Part shown: positions 6,989 through 10,926 of the stretch, piece by piece
Numbering within the stretch: the stretch's first letter is position 1
Layout: the number at the start of each line of letters is the position of its first letter
Source: Vicinamibacteria bacterium
GTDB taxonomy: Bacteria; Acidobacteriota; Vicinamibacteria; Vicinamibacterales; 2-12-FULL-66-21
Assembly (NCBI GenBank): GCA_025937075.1
Contig: JAICSD010000110.1
Span: 1-10,926, forward strand
DNA length: 10,926 nucleotides
Reading direction: 5' to 3'
Translations under genes and position numbers: made by a program
The notes under the pieces: model-generated
What the model was told of the DNA's origin: nothing
The model's input: only the letters and a program-made list of their open reading frames with translations
Databases searched by the model: none

Positions 6989-8116
6989 ATGCCCAACGAG
7001 AAGATCCGCATCGCCATCGTCGGCCTCGGTTTCGGCGCCGAGTTCATCCCGATCTATCAGCGGCATCCCAACGCCGAGATGTACGCCGTCTGCCGCCGCG
7101 ACCGCGATCAGCTCGACGCATGCGGCAATCGTTTCGGCATCGGCGTCCGCTACACGAGCTACGACGATCTGCTGAAGGATCCGAACATCGACGCCGTCCA
7201 CATCAATTCTCCAATCGCCGATCACGCGCCGCAGTCGATTGCCGCGCTCAAAGCGGGGAAGCACGTCGCGAGCACCGTACCGGCTGCGACGACGATCGAT
7301 GAGTGCAAGCAGATCGTGGAGGCGCAGCGCAAGAGCGGCAAGGTGTACATGATGATGGAGACCGTCGTGTACAGCCGCGAGTACCTGTTCGTCAAAGGCC
7401 TGTACGACACCGGGCAGCTCGGGCGGGTACAGTTCCTGCGCGGCAGCCATCAGCAGGACATGGAAGGCTGGCCCGCCTACTGGGAAGGGTTTCCGCCGAT
7501 GCACTACGCGACGCACTGCGTGAGCCCGTGTCTCGCCCTCCTCGGCAAGCACGCCGAGCACGTCGTCTGCCACGGATCGGGCCGCATTCACGAGGATCTG
7601 ATCCCGAAATACGGAAGCCCGTTCGCGATCGAGACCGCCACATTCAAGCTGCGGGATTCGGAGGTCTGCGCCGAGGTGACGCGCAGCCTGTTCAACACGG
7701 CGCGCCAGTACCGCGAGAGCTTCGACGCGTACGGATCGAAGCAGTCGTTCGAGTGGCAGCAGATCGACGGGGAAGAGCCGGTGATCCACACGCGCGGCAC
7801 GCGCGAGAAGCCGCTCACGGAAGCGGAGATCCCGAAGCGAGTCGAGGTGCCGGACTATGCGCACCTGCTGCCCGAATCGATCCGCATGTTCACGCAGCCC
7901 GCAGCCATCCAGGACGCGGAGCATCTCTCGTTTCTGCAGGGCGGCGGGCACGGCGGGTCGCATCCGCACCTCGCGCACAACTTCCTCCTGGCGTGCCTGG
8001 GCAAGCAGCCTGGGATGCCAGACGCCGACACATCGGTGAACTGGACGATGGTCGGGATCTGCGCGCACCAGTCGGCGCTCAGGGGCGGCGAGAAGATCGC
8101 GATTCCACGATTCTGA
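6989..8116 (+). CDS. Gfo/Idh/MocA-family NAD(P)-dependent oxidoreductase
   Basis: 375 residues, typical for the family. The N-terminal Rossmann fold starts at residue 6 with IRIAIVGLGFG (glycines 12, 14, 16), and NSPIADHAPQSIAAL plus GKHV lead to the usual cofactor-side loop. The C-terminal alpha/beta substrate domain contains MMMETVVYSREY, SHQQDMEGWP and MHYATHC (His172, His176). The second residue of the family's E-K-P motif is absent: the loop reads STVPAATT (95-102), so Val97 stands where Lys is expected. I recall the same variant in a Planctomycetes/Verrucomicrobia subfamily, so this is probably a subfamily trait rather than decay. No signal peptide, hence cytoplasmic. Family members oxidise or reduce sugar hydroxyls (inositol, glucose-fructose, 3-keto-sugar chemistry, as in ThuB). 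Start ATG 6989 lies 18 bp after the ThuA gene with no clear Shine-Dalgarno. A tandem repeat begins within a few bases of the stop codon. Confidence 0.9.
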   Translation: MPNEKIRIAIVGLGFGAEFIPIYQRHPNAEMYAVCRRDRDQLDACGNRFGIGVRYTSYDDLLKDPNIDAVHINSPIADHAPQSIAALKAGKHVASTVPAATTIDECKQIVEAQRKSGKVYMMMETVVYSREYLFVKGLYDTGQLGRVQFLRGSHQQDMEGWPAYWEGFPPMHYATHCVSPCLALLGKHAEHVVCHGSGRIHEDLIPKYGSPFAIETATFKLRDSEVCAEVTRSLFNTARQYRESFDAYGSKQSFEWQQIDGEEPVIHTRGTREKPLTEAEIPKRVEVPDYAHLLPESIRMFTQPAAIQDAEHLSFLQGGGHGGSHPHLAHNFLLACLGKQPGMPDADTSVNWTMVGICAHQSALRGGEKIAIPRF

Positions 8117-8119
8117 CGC

Positions 8120-8375
8120 TGGTCACAGGAGTTCAGGAGATCAGGAGACAAACACAGGAGTCCAAGAGACCAATCACAGGAATCCAGGAGATTAATCACA
8201 GGAGTCCAGGAGACCAATCACAGGAATCCAGGAGACCAATCACAGGAGTCCAGGAGACCAATCACAGGAGTCCAGGAGACCAATCACAGGAATCCAGGAG
8301 ACCAATCACAGGAATCCAGGAGACCAGGAAACAAGAAAGCTCCTGATCTCCTGATCTCCTGATCTCCTGTGATCA
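8120..8375. repeat. 22-bp tandem repeat array flanked by 29-nt imperfect inverted repeats
   Basis: This fills nearly the whole 280-bp gap between the oxidoreductase and the isomerase. Eight contiguous 22-bp units, each starting CACAGG and mostly ending ACCAAT, run from 8153 to 8328. They differ mainly at unit position 8 (G in units beginning 8153, 8197, 8241, 8263; A in 8175, 8219, 8285, 8307). The first two and last carry extra changes, while 8197-8306 is nearly uniform. The flanks at 8120-8148 and 8347-8375 are reverse complements at 27 of 29 positions and contain shorter ATCAGGAG/CTCCTGAT repeats (8-bp unit, three perfect copies at 8340-8363). The whole could fold into one long hairpin. 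No transposase is present. It may be a MITE-like or minisatellite element, and may attenuate read-through between the two genes. Confidence 0.85.
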
Positions 8376-8396
8376 CAAGGACACGCAGGTCGGCGC

Positions 8397-9257
8397 ATGA
8401 ACAAGATCGGCATCACCACCTGGGTGTGGGCGTCGCCGTTGAGCGTCTCTCTGTTTCGCGAGCTGGCGCCGCACATCAAACGGATCGGCTACGACGTCGT
8501 GGAAGTGCCGATCGAGGGCGTCGGAGAGCTCGAGTACAAGGAAGTCGGCCGCATCGCGCGCGACGCGGGGCTCGACGTCAGCATCTGCGCGGTGATCGGC
8601 GCGGACCGCGATTTGCTGGATGCGAACGCTGCCGTCCGTGCCAACGGGATGTCGTACGTGCGTCACAGCATCGACGCCGCCGCGACCACCGGCTCGCCCC
8701 ACGTCGTCGGTCCGCTCTACAGCGCGGTTGGGCGTACGTGGCTCGCGACCGCGGATGAGCGCCGGCGCGATCTCGACTTGCTCGTGCAAGAGCTGTCCGA
8801 GCTCGCGGCATATGCGTCTGACAACGGGATTGCACTGTGCATCGAGCCGCTGAACCGGTTCGAGACGAGCTTCATCAACACGGCAGAGCAGGCGGCAGAC
8901 GTCGTGGATCGCGTCGGCAGCCCCTCGTGCGCCATCGTCCTCGACACGTTCCACATGAACATCGAGGAGCTCTCGATGGGCGATGCCATTCGCACGGCGG
9001 GACACCGGTTGCGGCACTTGCAAGTGTCGGACAACCATCGCGGAACGCCGGGCGACGGCCACGTGCCCTGGCAGGAAGTCGCGGGCGCGTGCCGGGAGAT
9101 CGGCTATCGGGGAGCCGTCGTGATCGAGACGTTCACGACGGAGGTCAAATCCATCGCGCGGGCCGTGTCGATCTGGCGTCCGCTGGCGGCCTCACAGGAT
9201 GCGCTGGCCAGCGAAGGGCTGGCGTTCCTGCGAGGGATCTTCGCCGACAAGCCGTGA
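8397..9257 (+). CDS. Sugar (phosphate) isomerase/epimerase, AP endonuclease family 2 TIM barrel
   Basis: 286 residues, cytoplasmic (no signal peptide). It begins MNKIGITTWVW, the first barrel strand of the xylose isomerase-like/AP endonuclease 2 superfamily. The C-terminal half holds the metal-site motifs of D-tagatose/D-psicose 3-epimerase and hydroxypyruvate isomerase relatives: CIEPLNRFE (Glu150), VLDTFHMN (Asp183, His186), HLQVSDNHRG (Gln209, His214), PGDGHVPW and VVIETF (Glu244). Glu150, Asp183, residue 209 and Glu244 are the expected divalent-metal ligands. Residue 209 is Gln, where ketose 3-epimerases have His; hydroxypyruvate isomerase uses Gln there. The enzyme should isomerise or epimerise a ketose, keto acid or keto-sugar through an enediolate. 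It lies downstream of ThuA and Gfo/Idh genes on the same strand but behind the tandem repeat, so co-transcription is likely but not certain. Start: ATG 8397, with a weak AGG about 8 bp upstream. Exact substrate unknown. Confidence 0.88.
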   Translation: MNKIGITTWVWASPLSVSLFRELAPHIKRIGYDVVEVPIEGVGELEYKEVGRIARDAGLDVSICAVIGADRDLLDANAAVRANGMSYVRHSIDAAATTGSPHVVGPLYSAVGRTWLATADERRRDLDLLVQELSELAAYASDNGIALCIEPLNRFETSFINTAEQAADVVDRVGSPSCAIVLDTFHMNIEELSMGDAIRTAGHRLRHLQVSDNHRGTPGDGHVPWQEVAGACREIGYRGAVVIETFTTEVKSIARAVSIWRPLAASQDALASEGLAFLRGIFADKP

Positions 9258-9288
9258 AGGCTGTCGCGGCCGACGGCCAACCAGGAAG

Positions 9289-9364
9289 ATCACGAAGCGC
9301 ACGAAGATCACCAAGCATCATTTGTTCACGTCGTGGTCTTTGTGAGTTTCGTTGTCTTCGTGAT
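9289..9364. repeat. Imperfect inverted repeat between convergent genes (possible bidirectional terminator or repeat element)
   Basis: The arms 9289-9315 and 9338-9364 are complementary at 21 of 27 positions with a 22-nt loop. Each arm is built from ACGAAG/ATCACNAAG-like words. It sits between the end of the isomerase (9257) and the end of the nitrilase, where a two-way terminator would be expected, but there is no clear T-tract on either side. The right arm and part of the loop are read as the last codons of the nitrilase, whose stop lies in the loop (9326-9328). It does not share its repeat unit with the 22-bp array at 8153-8328. Confidence 0.55.
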
Positions 9365-10372
9365 GCGCCGCTGTGCGCCATGACGGCGCTTTGCTTCTTC
9401 AATCAATTCCACGTTGCGATCGTACGACGGCCGTCCGGCGATCATGGCGGGCGGGTAATGGTGCTGCGAATACACGGGATAGGCTTCCGTGCGCAGGTGC
9501 GCGAGCATGGCGTGTCCGGTGCGCGTCTCGCGCTCGTGACGCAGTGCGGTGATGTCGATCGGGGCGATCACGATTCGTTCGCCGGGGCCGGGTGAGGCAT
9601 CGGCGAGCAGGCGACCATCGTAGTCGACGATCTGGCTTCCGCCGGGCCATGAGTACGGCGGGTAGTGCCGCAGGCTCGCGCCCTGATTGGCCGCAACGAC
9701 GAATGCCGTGTTCTCGAGTGCGCGGCAGCGATTGACGATCGTCCACCAGCTCATCGGCTCTGTCGCGCCCCACGGGTCCATGTAGGCGGAGACACGGACC
9801 AGCACCTCCGCACCGTTTGCGGCAAGCTGGCGGATGGCTTCGGGGAACAGCCAGTCGTAGCAAATCGCACACCCGATGCGCCCGATCGGCGTGTCGGCGA
9901 CAGGAAAGAGCGGATCGACGTAGCCCTCGATCTCATGCGGGCTCGAATGGACCTCATACGGAATCCAGGGATTCACCTTGCGGTACTTGTAGAGAATTCC
10001 CTCCGGTCCGATCAGACACGTCGTGTTGAACGCGACGTCCGGCCAGCGCGGATCCACTTCGATCATCGTCCCGCTCTGGATGTAGATCCCGTGCTCGCGC
10101 GCCTTCGCCTCCAGACGATCCGTGTGCTCGTTCGGAATCGGCACGGCGATCGTGTCGAGCAGTTCGCCGAGCGTCGGGTAGACCGGCGCCGCGTGCGCGA
10201 ACTCCGGAAATACGACCAGACGGACGGGCAGGAACGGCGCGCTGCCGGCGACGGCGGCGTCGGTCATCGCCAGTATGCGATCGGTGTTCGCGCGCATCGA
10301 CGGACGATCGAGCGGGTTCGGCAGGTCCGTCTGGCACGCCGCGGCCGAATAGCGGATCACGTCAGTGCTCAC
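9326..10372 (-). CDS. Carbon-nitrogen hydrolase (nitrilase superfamily)
   Basis: 348 residues. The chain opens with the nitrilase-fold strand YSAAACQTD and carries the full catalytic triad: Glu57 (VVFPEF), Lys132 (YRKVNPW) and Cys171 (AICYDWLFPE). NRCRALENTAFVVAANQ (about residue 215 on) and the GGSQIVDYDGRLL segment are also typical. Enzymes of this superfamily hydrolyse nitriles, amides or carbamoyl amines via a Cys thioester; the subfamily and substrate are not evident, and an amidase or N-carbamoyl hydrolase is as likely as a nitrilase. No signal peptide. The start is GTG 10372-10370, directly before the conserved first strand, and overlaps the upstream gene by 11 bp, suggesting translational coupling. 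The last ~13 residues (RITKTTKLTKTTT) come from the intergenic inverted repeat and are probably an accidental tail; the family domain ends before them. Confidence 0.88.
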   Translation of the reverse strand: MSTDVIRYSAAACQTDLPNPLDRPSMRANTDRILAMTDAAVAGSAPFLPVRLVVFPEFAHAAPVYPTLGELLDTIAVPIPNEHTDRLEAKAREHGIYIQSGTMIEVDPRWPDVAFNTTCLIGPEGILYKYRKVNPWIPYEVHSSPHEIEGYVDPLFPVADTPIGRIGCAICYDWLFPEAIRQLAANGAEVLVRVSAYMDPWGATEPMSWWTIVNRCRALENTAFVVAANQGASLRHYPPYSWPGGSQIVDYDGRLLADASPGPGERIVIAPIDITALRHERETRTGHAMLAHLRTEAYPVYSQHHYPPAMIAGRPSYDRNVELIEEAKRRHGAQRRITKTTKLTKTTT

Positions 10373-10926
10373 GCGACTGCGCTCCGTGGCCCAGTTCGTG
10401 GGGCGGTCCTTTCAGGGCCGCCGCCGCATCGATTGATGGAACCGATCTCGTCACCACCCGCGTGTTGTATCGCTCGAGATAGTCCAAGTGCGCCTTCGTG
10501 CGCGGATAGTGCTCGTCGGGTGCGTACGGATACCGCGTCATCCGGTGGAAGGGCAGCGGCCCGACCGTATCGGGACGCGCGGAGCGCGGATTCATCTCCT
10601 TGCTGAAGCCGTTCGCGTAAAGGAGGAACGTTCGCGACCAGCCAGGCGGGCGCGGCCGTAGCGACGCCGCGTCGAAGGAGAGCGCGATCTCGTCGCCCGG
10701 CTGAGAGATGACGAACATGTCGTCCGTCCGTGCCACAAGCGCGCGGACGTCGCCTTCACGCGTATAGCGGCCGGTCATCACCTTCCACGGTGCGACACGC
10801 GTCACTCGGTCATAGTCGTAGCCGAAAGGCTCGCGGCCATCGGGAGAGGTTTCCTTCGAGAAGCCGCGCCAGTGGAGATCGGCGGAGACGGGATTCAGCC
10901 GGGTGATCTTCCGCCTGAAGGCGGAA
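10362..10926 (-). CDS. C-terminal part of a CRTAC1/FG-GAP-type protein (5' end beyond window)
   Basis: The minus-strand frame is open from the window edge to TGA at 10364-10362, giving the last 187 residues of a larger protein. The visible part reads ADLHWRGFS..., PWKVMTGRYTREGDVRALV, DDMFVISQPGDEIALSFDA, LPPRPPGW-like (here RPRPPGWSRTFLLY), PLPFHRMTRYPY and HLDYLERYNTR. From memory, this order (a beta-sheet region, then 'FLLY..G..K', 'PLPFH.M..YPY', 'Y...YNTR') matches the C-terminus of large exported FG-GAP/ASPIC-UnbV (CRTAC1-family) proteins of Acidobacteria. The FG-GAP propeller itself would lie outside the window. Such proteins are usually surface or periplasmic and of unknown function. 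Its stop overlaps the nitrilase start, so the two form an operon. Identification is from remembered family pattern only. Confidence 0.6.
   Translation of the reverse strand, partial: SAFRRKITRLNPVSADLHWRGFSKETSPDGREPFGYDYDRVTRVAPWKVMTGRYTREGDVRALVARTDDMFVISQPGDEIALSFDAASLRPRPPGWSRTFLLYANGFSKEMNPRSARPDTVGPLPFHRMTRYPYAPDEHYPRTKAHLDYLERYNTRVVTRSVPSIDAAAALKGPPHELGHGAQSREH

Noticed and set aside
6197..8068. 623-codon open frame on the minus strand
   Set aside because: It is antisense to the ThuA and Gfo/Idh genes, with the composition of a shadow frame and no family motifs.
8153..8328. CRISPR array
   Set aside because: The 22-bp units are contiguous with no variable spacers, and no cas genes are nearby.
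7303..8346. + strand open frame running through the tandem repeat
   Set aside because: It is a shifted frame of the Gfo/Idh gene continuing into the repeat; the repeat part gives only a repetitive peptide.
1..10926. tRNA, rRNA or integrase/transposase genes
   Set aside because: None recognised on either strand, so there is no direct evidence that the locus is a recent mobile island.

Overview
The window is GC-rich and densely coded. It looks like a chromosomal carbohydrate-use locus from a soil-type bacterium. Tandem ThuA-domain proteins, a PVC-type 'membrane-bound dehydrogenase' domain, a CRTAC1/FG-GAP-like C-terminus and repeat-filled intergenic gaps together suggest Acidobacteriota, perhaps the Vicinamibacteria lineage. 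That placement is an inference from gene content, not a measured phylogeny.

Layout. Positions 1-513 hold the 3' end of a dihydrodipicolinate synthase-family aldolase/lyase (+). Positions 657-1181 hold a decayed c-type cytochrome gene (+): its ends are recognisable, but it is frameshifted and appears to have lost most of its middle. An MFS transporter (1227-2498, -) runs towards it. The transporter diverges from the main + strand cluster across a 136-bp gap with a strong G-quadruplex motif on the minus strand. The cluster contains a 1201-residue exported multidomain protein (ThuA, dehydrogenase beta-propeller, HEAT-like region, beta-sandwich, cupredoxin; 2635-6240), a small exported ThuA protein (6245-6970), a Gfo/Idh/MocA oxidoreductase (6989-8116) and, after a 280-bp gap filled by a 22-bp tandem repeat with inverted-repeat ends, a sugar isomerase/epimerase (8397-9257). 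A nitrilase-superfamily amidohydrolase (9326-10372, -) converges on it, with an imperfect inverted repeat between them. The nitrilase start overlaps the end of a partial gene (10362-10926, -) resembling the C-terminus of CRTAC1/FG-GAP proteins.

How the genes may work together. ThuA, Gfo/Idh and sugar isomerase/epimerase genes often occur together in oxidative sugar catabolism; in Sinorhizobium, ThuA/ThuB act on trehalose via 3-keto sugars. The 1201-residue protein could oxidise a sugar or alcohol outside the cytoplasm and pass electrons to its own blue-copper domain. The MFS carrier could import the product, and the Gfo/Idh enzyme and isomerase could process it in the cytoplasm. The aldolase-family gene would suit a downstream keto-acid cleavage. 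The substrate cannot be read from the sequence.

Most notable: a dehydrogenase fusion with a cupredoxin where relatives usually carry a c-type haem domain; three unrelated repeat or structure-forming intergenic segments, one of which encodes the tail of the nitrilase; and the eroded cytochrome gene.
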